A stretch of DNA of 41,345 nt, from NCBI GenBank assembly GCA_947628705.1, contig CANRAZ010000016.1, positions 1 to 41,345 on the forward strand, written 5' to 3'. A program made the position numbers and the translations under genes. A model generated the notes under the pieces. That model was not told the DNA's origin and searched no databases. It saw nothing but the letters and a program-made list of their open reading frames with translations. Within the stretch, counting starts at the first letter, position 1. The number at the start of each line of letters is the position of its first letter. The stretch is from an uncultured Lachnospiraceae bacterium. Lineage in GTDB: Bacteria > Bacillota > Clostridia > Lachnospirales > Lachnospiraceae. Shown piece by piece: positions 32,893 to 40,370 of the stretch.

Positions 32893-33578
32893 GCGGCATA
32901 CTTATAATTGAAGATGAGCTTGAAATAGCCGAGCTGGAAAAGGATTATCTTGAAATGTCAGGATATGAGGTAGAAATATGTGCCGACGGTACCGAGGGGC
33001 TTGGAAAAGCTCTCGCAGGAAGCTACGATATGCTGATAATTGATATTATGCTTCCCGGAACCGACGGCTGTGAAATATGCAGAAGGGTAAGGGAGGTAAA
33101 TAACCTCCCGATAATAATGGTTTCTGCAAAAAAGGACGATATAGATAAAATAAACGGACTGGGACTTGGAGCGGACGACTATATTACCAAACCGTTTTCT
33201 CCGAGCGAGCTGGTCGCAAGAGTTAAGGCTCATATTGCAAGATATGAAAGGCTTGTAGCGAACAGCGGAGAGAGCAGCGAAACGATTGAGATACGCGGCT
33301 TGAAAATAGATGTGGTTTCGAGACGGGTGTACATAAACGGCGAGGAAAGAGTTTTTACGACAAAGGAATTCGATTTGCTTACCTTCCTTGCAAAGCATCC
33401 TAACCGCGTTTATACCAAAGAGGAGCTTTTCCGTGAAGTATGGGATATGGAATCTGTCGGAGACATTGCAACCGTTACGGTGCATATTAAAAAAATAAGG
33501 GAAAAGATTGAAATAAATACCCAGAAGCCTCAATATATTGAAACTATATGGGGAGTGGGTTACAGATTCAAAGTCTGA
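32889..33578 (+). CDS. OmpR-family response regulator
   Basis: Response regulator of 229 residues, partner of the kinase with which it overlaps (ATGA). The receiver has Asp9/Glu10 area acidic residues (IIEDE), phospho-acceptor Asp52 in IIDIMLPG, and the ITKPF lysine; the winged helix (about 130-229) has RVYINGEERVFTTKEFDLLTFLAKHPNRVYTKEEL-type layout and ends in ETIWGVGYRFKV. It is a different subfamily from the BceR-like protein at 15867 (full LPxTDG receiver and classical OmpR end). GGAGGG before the ATG lies inside the kinase gene. Targets are unknown; the gene sits between metK and pepD in one likely operon. Confidence 0.92.
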   Translation: MSGILIIEDELEIAELEKDYLEMSGYEVEICADGTEGLGKALAGSYDMLIIDIMLPGTDGCEICRRVREVNNLPIIMVSAKKDDIDKINGLGLGADDYITKPFSPSELVARVKAHIARYERLVANSGESSETIEIRGLKIDVVSRRVYINGEERVFTTKEFDLLTFLAKHPNRVYTKEELFREVWDMESVGDIATVTVHIKKIREKIEINTQKPQYIETIWGVGYRFKV

Positions 33579-33597
33579 TTAACTGAAAGGAGCGTTA

Positions 33598-35046
33598 GTG
33601 ATTATGGGCGCTGTTTATGAGCCGGGAAAGGCTTTATTCTGGAAGTATTTTGAAGAAATTTCGCAGATTCCGAGAGGCTCGGGAAATATAACGGGCATAA
33701 GCAATTACCTTGCCGAAACCGCAAGGAAAATGGGACTTGATTACGTTCAGGACGAAATCGGAAACGTCGTAGTTTATAAGCCTGCGTCGGACGGCTACGA
33801 AGCCGAACCGGGCGTTATTCTTCAGGGACATATGGATATGGTCACGGTCAAAAAGGATGACTGTGAGCTTGACCTTACAAAAGACGCTCTTGAGCTTGCT
33901 GTTGACGGAGACAGTCTTTATGCAAAGGGAACAAGCCTCGGAGCCGACGACGGGATTGCGATGGCGTACGCTCTTGCGATTTTAGAGGACGAAAGCATAA
34001 AGCACCCTTATCTTGAAGCGGTTTTTACAGTAGATGAAGAAACAGGAATGGACGGCGCGGCTGCGCTTGACGAAAAGCTGCTTAAGGCAAGACGCATGAT
34101 CAATATTGACAATGGCGAGGAAGGGGTCCTTATTACCGGGTGCGCGGGAGGCTCCAGAATTTCCGCATCGCTCCCTGTAGAGTGGAAGGAAAGAACAGCC
34201 AATGTTTATGAGCTCAGAGTCAGCGGTCTGAAGGGCGGTCATTCAGGCACGGAAATAAACACCGGCAGGGTAAGCGCCATTACGGTTCTTGCCAGATTCC
34301 TGTGTGAGCTGAAAACGGTGCGTACAAGAATAATGGAGCTTGAGTGCGGTGAAAAAGACAATGTAATTGCGGACAGCGGCTATGTAAAGTTTATATGTTC
34401 TGCGCCGATGCCCGACGTGTGTGAGACGGTTCAGTTCTATGCGGACGTGTTGAAGGAGGAGTTTGCCGTAAGAGAACCTGACCTTGTGATTGACTTTAGG
34501 TGTCTCGGTCAGGGGGTTAAAGTCAGAGCCCTTCATAAAGAGGATTCTAACAGGATTATGGATCTGCTTCTCGGGCTTCCGCAGGGGATCAGGGAGATGA
34601 GCATTGATGTTAAGGGGCTTGTGGAAACCTCTGATAATGTCGGTACCGCAAAATTAAACGAGGGATCCTTTGATGTGACGGTTTCGGTCAGAAGTCTTTT
34701 TGAATCTGCGAGACAGGCGCTTTGCGATAAGGTTATTGCAGTGGCGACGCTTGCAGGAGCGGCAACAAAGCAGTCAGGAGATTATCCGTGCTGGACGGTG
34801 AGGAAAAGCTCGCCTCTCAGGGATAAGGCAATTAAGGCATACCGTGAGATGACGGGCAGCAGACCAAAGGCAGAGGCAATCCATGCAGGCCTTGAGTGCG
34901 GTATTTTTGCCGATAAGCTTGAGGATTTGGACTGTATTTCACTGGGGCCCGATATGAAGAATATTCACACGGCCGATGAAAGCCTGAGCATAAGCTCGGC
35001 CGAAAGGGTCTACGGATATATATTAAAAATACTTGAGGAAAAATAA
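33598..35046 (+). CDS. pepD: Aminoacyl-histidine dipeptidase (PepD, M20 family)
   Basis: Zinc dipeptidase that cleaves Xaa-His and related dipeptides; cytosolic. It has 482 residues. Start block FWKYFEEISQIPRGSGN. Metal and catalytic residues: His78 and Asp80 in GHMDMV, Asp117 in LGADDGI, Glu147-Glu148 in DEETGMDG, and the late His in DMKNIHTADESL. The lid domain carries GGHSGTEI. The start is GTG 33598, five bases after GGAG; an in-frame ATG at 33604, 11 bases after it, is the alternative and would shorten the protein by two residues. It follows the response regulator by 19 bases. Confidence 0.92.
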   Translation: MIMGAVYEPGKALFWKYFEEISQIPRGSGNITGISNYLAETARKMGLDYVQDEIGNVVVYKPASDGYEAEPGVILQGHMDMVTVKKDDCELDLTKDALELAVDGDSLYAKGTSLGADDGIAMAYALAILEDESIKHPYLEAVFTVDEETGMDGAAALDEKLLKARRMINIDNGEEGVLITGCAGGSRISASLPVEWKERTANVYELRVSGLKGGHSGTEINTGRVSAITVLARFLCELKTVRTRIMELECGEKDNVIADSGYVKFICSAPMPDVCETVQFYADVLKEEFAVREPDLVIDFRCLGQGVKVRALHKEDSNRIMDLLLGLPQGIREMSIDVKGLVETSDNVGTAKLNEGSFDVTVSVRSLFESARQALCDKVIAVATLAGAATKQSGDYPCWTVRKSSPLRDKAIKAYREMTGSRPKAEAIHAGLECGIFADKLEDLDCISLGPDMKNIHTADESLSISSAERVYGYILKILEEK

Positions 35047-35081
35047 AATCCGGAAAAGCTTTAAAGCAACTGAATTAATGT

Positions 35082-35120
35082 GCTCCCCTTGAACTAACGC
35101 AGATTCGTTTCAGGAGGAGC
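35082..35120. promoter_or_regulatory. Imperfect 12-bp hairpin upstream of the GH13 gene
   Basis: GCTCCCCTTGAA (from 35082) pairs with TTCAGGAGGAGC (ending 35120), with one mismatch and one wobble across about 15 bases. No T-run follows. It lies in the 137-base gap between pepD and the GH13 gene. It could be a leader structure or part of a weak terminator. Confidence 0.35.
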
Positions 35121-35183
35121 ATATCAGGTTATATGTAAAGTTTTTTCGCTGTTTCGGTTTTATTTTTTGCAGCAGGAGGAGCT

Positions 35184-36488
35184 ATGTGGTTAGAAGAAAG
35201 CGTGTTTTATCAGATTTATCCGATGGGATTCTGTAACGCTTCGTTTGAGAATGACGGAGTGTGCAGAAGGAACATAAAGGAGTTTGCCGATTGGGCGCCG
35301 CATCTTGAAAAGCTGGGAGTAAACGCGGTTTATTTTTCGCCTGTTTTTGAGTCTGATACCCATGGGTACAATACAAGAGACTATAAACTGATTGACAGAA
35401 GGCTTGGAACAAACGATGATTTTAAGGAACTGACTGCGAGACTGCATGAAAAGGGCATAAAGGTTGTGCTTGACGGTGTGTTCAACCATGTCGGAAGAGG
35501 CTTTGGCGCATTTAAGGATGTGCTTGATAACAGGTGGAATTCAAGATATAAGGACTGGTTTAACGTTAATTTTGACGGCAACAGCTGCTATAATGACGGT
35601 CTGTGGTATGAGGGCTGGGAAGGCTGTTACGACCTTGTAAAGCTTAATCTGCGCAATGAAGAGGTTATCGGACATATATTTGATGCAGTCAGCTACTGGG
35701 TAAGAGAATTTGATATTGACGGTCTCAGGCTTGACGTGGCTTACTGCCTCGACAGGGATTTCCTTCGCAGGCTAAGAAGACTGGCGAACGAAATAAAGCC
35801 GGAGTTTGTTCTTATCGGCGAGCTTCTGCACGGCGACTACAACCAGTTTGTAAACGGTGAAATGCTTCACTCCTGTACAAACTATGAGTGCTACAAGGGC
35901 TTGTACTCAAGCTTCAATTCGGCAAATATGTTCGAGATAGTTCATTCTCTCAAAAGGCAGTTCGGCCCCGAAAACTGGACACTCTACAAGGGAAAGCATT
36001 TGCTTGCCTTTGTTGACAACCATGATGTGACAAGAGTTGCGAGCATACTTACAAATCCTAATCACCTGCCGTTGATTTACGGACTTTTGTTTGCAATGCC
36101 CGGGATTCCGTGTCTTTACTACGGAAGCGAGTGGGGAACAAAGGCGCTCAAGTCCCAAGGAGACCCGGCGCTCAGACCTTGCTTTGAAAAGCCGGAGTGG
36201 AATGAGCTTACGGACGCTATAAGCCGTTATTCCGCCGCCCACAGGACGGAGAAAACGCTCCAATACGGAGATTTTGGCGCGCCTGTACTGACAAACAGGC
36301 AGTGCGTAATAGAAAGGCGCTGCGACGGCGAGAGGATTCTTGCTGCGGTAAACATGGATGAAAACGGTTACGATGCTCATTTTAACACAGGAGCAGAGAG
36401 CGGAACCGATTTGCTTACGGGAGCTCAGATAAATCTTGAAAACGGATGTCTGCATATGCCGCCGTACAGCGTTATGTATATAAAGTAG
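35184..36488 (+). CDS. GH13 alpha-glycosidase (cyclomaltodextrinase/alpha-amylase-like)
   Basis: Cytosolic glycosidase of 434 residues, with no signal peptide. It starts directly with the TIM barrel (VFYQIYPMGF) and lacks the N-terminal domain seen in neopullulanases. The four GH13 regions are present: DGVFNH (97-102), GLRLDVAYCL with nucleophile Asp184, IGELLH with acid/base Glu213, and FVDNHD with Asp278. It ends with a short beta domain, PPYSVMYIK. It probably hydrolyses maltodextrins taken up by the cell and works with malQ. The ATG follows AGGAGGAG. The next gene begins seven bases downstream, so it is the first gene of the 35184-41345 operon. Confidence 0.92.
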   Translation: MWLEESVFYQIYPMGFCNASFENDGVCRRNIKEFADWAPHLEKLGVNAVYFSPVFESDTHGYNTRDYKLIDRRLGTNDDFKELTARLHEKGIKVVLDGVFNHVGRGFGAFKDVLDNRWNSRYKDWFNVNFDGNSCYNDGLWYEGWEGCYDLVKLNLRNEEVIGHIFDAVSYWVREFDIDGLRLDVAYCLDRDFLRRLRRLANEIKPEFVLIGELLHGDYNQFVNGEMLHSCTNYECYKGLYSSFNSANMFEIVHSLKRQFGPENWTLYKGKHLLAFVDNHDVTRVASILTNPNHLPLIYGLLFAMPGIPCLYYGSEWGTKALKSQGDPALRPCFEKPEWNELTDAISRYSAAHRTEKTLQYGDFGAPVLTNRQCVIERRCDGERILAAVNMDENGYDAHFNTGAESGTDLLTGAQINLENGCLHMPPYSVMYIK

Positions 36489-36495
36489 GAGAGCC

Positions 36496-37569
36496 ATGAA
36501 ATTTATTCACTGTTCGGATTTGCACTTAGGGGCTGAACCGGAGGCTGGAAAGCCTTGGGCGGAGGCCAGAAAAAATGAGCTTTGGAGTACCTTTGGAGGA
36601 ATATTGGAGGTGTGCGGCAGGGAGAAGATTGACCTTTTGCTGATAACGGGAGACCTTTTCCACAGGCAGCCTCTTTTGTACGAGTTAAAGCAGCTGAATT
36701 CAATGTTTGAAACCTTAGACGGAACCAAGGTCGTCTTTATTGCCGGAATTCACGACTATGTAAGCGCCCGCTCAAAATACAGAAACTTCAAATGGTGCGA
36801 AAACGTGACAATGCTTTCGGGCAGGGATATGCAGGAAATCTATTTTTATGGGCTTGATACCACTCTTTACGGTCTTTCGTGCACTGAAAGCGAGATAACA
36901 TTGCCGTTGTACAGGGATGCCGCTCCAAAAAAATCGTCGGGAATACACATTCTTCTGGCGTACGGAGGAGGAGCCAAGGCCGTACCGATAGATTTTGACA
37001 GGCTGTGCGAGTCCGGTTTTGACTATATTGCGCTTGGCGGAGCGCAGTCCCTTAAATGTTTTGACAAGCACATGTATTATTCTGGCTCGCCGGAGCCGAT
37101 TTCGTCTGCGGAAACAGGTCCTCACGGCTATATAAAAGGCGAGTTCGAGAAAAAGGGAGGACGGTATGAGCTTACCACAGAGTTCGTGCCCTTTGCTAAG
37201 CGTTCATATATAGATATACATGTGAGGGTGTCTGCCGACGACAGCAATTCCTCGGTATCAAAAATAATTACGGAGGAAATGTTAAAAAACGGCGCGGGAA
37301 ATCTGTACAGGATATATCTGGAAGGCATAAGGGGAAACGACGTGGTTTTCGACAGTGAAGCCATCGCTATGAAGGGTATGGTTACTGAAATAACGGACTC
37401 TACGGTACTGGATTATAATTATGAAGAGTTAAAACGCGTGAATGCCGACAACATAATCGGCGAATTCATAAACGGCATTAACGATTTGGAGGAGGACGAT
37501 TCCTTGAAGGACAGCGCACTGTATTACGGCATTGACGCTCTCCTTAAAGCAAGTGACAGAAACCGATGA
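36496..37569 (+). CDS. SbcD/Mre11-like phosphoesterase with lost metal ligands
   Basis: Protein of 357 residues of the YhaO/SbcD/Mre11 calcineurin-like family, which are Mn-dependent nucleases of DNA double-strand break repair. Motif I is intact (Asp8, His10 in CSDLHLG), as is motif II (Asp53 in TGDLFH). Motif III reads GIHD (84-87) instead of GNHD, so the metal-bridging Asn is Ile. The next motif reads LAYG (Tyr156 for His). The GHxH motif reads GGAQ (181-184), so both His are lost. Four of the expected ligands are therefore missing, and it is probably inactive as a nuclease. It starts seven bases after the GH13 gene (AGGAG present) and overlaps the SbcC-like gene by four bases, so the complex is probably kept. 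Confidence 0.8.
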   Translation: MKFIHCSDLHLGAEPEAGKPWAEARKNELWSTFGGILEVCGREKIDLLLITGDLFHRQPLLYELKQLNSMFETLDGTKVVFIAGIHDYVSARSKYRNFKWCENVTMLSGRDMQEIYFYGLDTTLYGLSCTESEITLPLYRDAAPKKSSGIHILLAYGGGAKAVPIDFDRLCESGFDYIALGGAQSLKCFDKHMYYSGSPEPISSAETGPHGYIKGEFEKKGGRYELTTEFVPFAKRSYIDIHVRVSADDSNSSVSKIITEEMLKNGAGNLYRIYLEGIRGNDVVFDSEAIAMKGMVTEITDSTVLDYNYEELKRVNADNIIGEFINGINDLEEDDSLKDSALYYGIDALLKASDRNR

Positions 37570-39671
37570 AGATAAAAACGCTGTATCTTAAAAAATTCGG
37601 AAAATTTACCGACAGAACCGTAAAGTTTGATGACGGAATGAACATCGTTTACGGCTTTAACGAGTCGGGCAAGTCTACCCTTGCGTATTTTATCATCGCC
37701 ATGCTTTTTGGCGAGGACAGGGGCTCCGGAGCGGAAAGATTCGCCCCGTGGAAAAGCACTCAAGAGCCTGACACGGAAGGCATGGGGCGTATTTCTGCGG
37801 AATTCGGCGGTAGTATGGATTTTGAGCATAACGGCGTCAATTACAGGATAACAAGATATTTTAACTCTCAGGGAAGAAGCTTCCTGCTTGAGAATCTTGA
37901 TACAAACAGGGAGCTTGTGCCTGCCGAACGGGCTATGGGTGAGCTTTTTCCGGGACTGGACAGAAAAGAATATCTTAATTCGTATTTCTGCGTTGAAAAG
38001 AGTAAGAGACCGGGAACAGATGTCGTAGGCGGTCTTAAAAAGCATATGACCAAGGAGGCCGACAGAAAAAGCATGGAGGTGGACACGGATTATGCTCTCC
38101 GTGTGCTTAATGATAAAAGGCGGAAAATTTCTGACGCCGTTGTTTCGGAAAGGCTTGCAAAGCTTGAAGATATAATTGAAAATGAAGAAAAGACTGAGAA
38201 GAAGCTAAACGAAATTGCCGCGCAGGAAATTGAGAAAAAGGCTGAATCCGAAAAAATGAAAAGGGAGCTTGATGAACGCAGCGCACCGTCCCTTTTTGAA
38301 GAAAATGAGCAGGAATATTACAGGCATAAGGAAAGGTATCAGGCTTACAAAAAGGATTTGGAGCAGTCGAGAGCTGTTTCAGAGCAGCTGGAAAAAGCCA
38401 TACGGACAAGAGAAGAGCTTGAAACCAATTCTGCCAAGCTTGAAAGGTGCAAAGAAGAGCTGAATACGGTAAGAATTTTCAAAAAGAAAAACAAGGAGAC
38501 TGCAAGCCGTACCAGACAGGAGATAGAAAGCGCCGGCAGGCTCTTGCTTACGGAGAGCAAGAATAACCTTTACATTCAGACGGCTCTTATTGTTTTTGCA
38601 GTCATACTTATGATTGCCGGAATAATAATGATACTTGAGGAAATAACCCCGTTTTATTATATTCTGCTTTTGGCAGGAGTGGGGGTGACCCTGTTCCTGT
38701 TTATTTCCGTTACGGTAAAATGGAACATAAAGAAAAAGAATGACAAGGAGGAGCTTCAAAAGCTTAGAGAGAGCCTCAGGGATTATACTAATGAATATGA
38801 GCTTTTCTTCAGGGCGCACTCAACTGAAGAGGAGCTTGTGGCGAGATATGAAGAATATCTTAAGGAGGACGGCAGAATTCCTGAAATAATTGAAAAAGAG
38901 ACGGAACTTTCGTCTCAGCTCAACAGCATGAATGAGGAGCTGGCTGTGCGTGAAAAGGAGCTTCTGGATTTTTTCAGGCAGTTTGAGAATGTAGAGGATC
39001 TTAAAGATGATGAGCTGGTCCTTCAAGAGAAAACTCTAAGGGAAGCTAAGGAAAACCGTATAAAAAGGGTAGAGGAGCTTAAAACAGGGATAGCAGAGCT
39101 TAAAGAATCGATGATAAAAATGCACATACAGGTTGAGGTCGGCGAGGAAAACGAAACAAACCTTTTGAAGCACAAGGAAGAACGGAAGGCTCTGCTTGAA
39201 AAACAGAAGGAAAATGAGAAAAAGGCTAAGGCGATAGAGTTAGCTATAAAAATGATTGAAAACCTTTCTACCGAGGAACACGAAAGCTTCGGTAAGGTAA
39301 TTAACCAGAAGGCAAGCAGCTATGCGGCAGCGTTTACAGGCAATCAGTACACTTCATTTATTACTGACGAGAACCTCAACTGTAAAGTTGACTGCTTCAA
39401 CAGATATATTCCTGTTGAAGATCTCAGCAACGGCGCAGAGGAGCAGATGAATCTGGCGCTTCGCATGTCGGTGGGGGACGTGCTTCTTTCCGATTATGAG
39501 CTGCCTTTGGTTTTTGATGATGCTTTTGCATATTATGACGATGAAAGACTTGCCGAGACCCTTTCTGCGATAAGCAAAAGGAACGGCCAGAAAATCATTT
39601 TTACCTGTCAGAGCAGGGAAGAGACTATACTCAATCAGCTTAATGCTGAATACAGGCTGGTAAATCTTTAA
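37566..39671 (+). CDS. SbcC/Rad50-like (YhaN-type) ATPase with membrane hairpin
   Basis: SMC-like ATPase of 701 residues. The N-terminal half of the ATPase has Walker A GFNESGKS (30-37) and a Q-loop region. Coiled coil 1 runs from about 190 to 330. Two strongly hydrophobic segments follow (about 340-360 and 364-387). Coiled coil 2 runs about 395-580. The C-terminal half has the signature DLSNGAEEQ (near 618) and Walker B LPLVFDD (near 645), with CQSREE at the end. Rad50/SbcC normally carries a CxxC zinc hook at the coil tip; none is seen, and the membrane hairpin takes its place, as in YhaN. It overlaps its Mre11-like partner by four bases. Probably a membrane-tethered DNA-end or chromosome-related ATPase. 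Confidence 0.8.
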   Translation: MKIKTLYLKKFGKFTDRTVKFDDGMNIVYGFNESGKSTLAYFIIAMLFGEDRGSGAERFAPWKSTQEPDTEGMGRISAEFGGSMDFEHNGVNYRITRYFNSQGRSFLLENLDTNRELVPAERAMGELFPGLDRKEYLNSYFCVEKSKRPGTDVVGGLKKHMTKEADRKSMEVDTDYALRVLNDKRRKISDAVVSERLAKLEDIIENEEKTEKKLNEIAAQEIEKKAESEKMKRELDERSAPSLFEENEQEYYRHKERYQAYKKDLEQSRAVSEQLEKAIRTREELETNSAKLERCKEELNTVRIFKKKNKETASRTRQEIESAGRLLLTESKNNLYIQTALIVFAVILMIAGIIMILEEITPFYYILLLAGVGVTLFLFISVTVKWNIKKKNDKEELQKLRESLRDYTNEYELFFRAHSTEEELVARYEEYLKEDGRIPEIIEKETELSSQLNSMNEELAVREKELLDFFRQFENVEDLKDDELVLQEKTLREAKENRIKRVEELKTGIAELKESMIKMHIQVEVGEENETNLLKHKEERKALLEKQKENEKKAKAIELAIKMIENLSTEEHESFGKVINQKASSYAAAFTGNQYTSFITDENLNCKVDCFNRYIPVEDLSNGAEEQMNLALRMSVGDVLLSDYELPLVFDDAFAYYDDERLAETLSAISKRNGQKIIFTCQSREETILNQLNAEYRLVNL

Positions 39672-39692
39672 GCCGGGTTTTAAGGAGAGGAG

Positions 39693-40370
39693 ATGCAAAC
39701 AGACAGTTTAGACGGTAAAATCAGAGTTGTTGATATTAAGGCAAGCATATTTGCAGACAATGACGCAGAGGCTGACAGGATAAGGGAAAGGCTGAAGGCT
39801 GAAAACACCTGTCTGATAAATGTAATGGCAGGTCCCGGCGCAGGGAAGACCTCTGTGCTGAAAAGAACCGTTGAAGCCATAAAGGATAAACTGAACATAG
39901 GCGTAATGGAAGCGGATATTGACTCCGATGTGGACGCAAGAAAAATTGCGGAGAGCGGCGTTTGCTGCGTACAGCTCCACACGGGAGGAATGTGCCACCT
40001 TGACGCAGGCATGACGGAGCAGGGACTGAAGGAGTTGGGATTTGAAAAGTTTGACTTGTGCTTCTTGGAAAACGTGGGCAATCTGGTTTGCCCTGCGGAA
40101 TTTGATACAGGGGCAAACTACAATGTCTGCATACTTTCAGTTCCCGAAGGGCATGACAAGCCGCTTAAATATCCGTTAATGTTTACGGTTTGCGACGTTT
40201 TGATAATTAATAAGATCGATGCGGCGGAGTACTTTGATTTTGACATGGAAAGGGTAATGGAATATGCCCTTATGAGAAATCCGAAGCTTAGAATTTTCCC
40301 GCTCAGCGCAAAAACGGGAGAAGGCTTTGAAGCATGGATCAATTGGGTAATGGAAAGTGCAGGGAAATGA
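39693..40370 (+). CDS. hypB: Hydrogenase/urease nickel incorporation GTPase HypB
   Basis: GTPase that delivers nickel to NiFe hydrogenase with HypA. It has 225 residues. Walker A is GPGAGKTS (47-54); the metal site is HTGGMCHLDAG (near 91-101, Cys and His at the dimer interface); ENVGNLVCP and INKID (guanine specificity) are intact. It lacks the N-terminal CxxCGC site and any His-rich stretch. The ATG follows GGAGAGGAG. There is no hypA, hydrogenase or urease gene in the window; the neighbours are a Rad50-like ATPase and a Nudix enzyme that overlaps by four bases (ATGA). An alternative would be a related G3E-type metallochaperone, but the CHLDA and NVGNLVCP blocks favour HypB. Confidence 0.9.
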   Translation: MQTDSLDGKIRVVDIKASIFADNDAEADRIRERLKAENTCLINVMAGPGAGKTSVLKRTVEAIKDKLNIGVMEADIDSDVDARKIAESGVCCVQLHTGGMCHLDAGMTEQGLKELGFEKFDLCFLENVGNLVCPAEFDTGANYNVCILSVPEGHDKPLKYPLMFTVCDVLIINKIDAAEYFDFDMERVMEYALMRNPKLRIFPLSAKTGEGFEAWINWVMESAGK

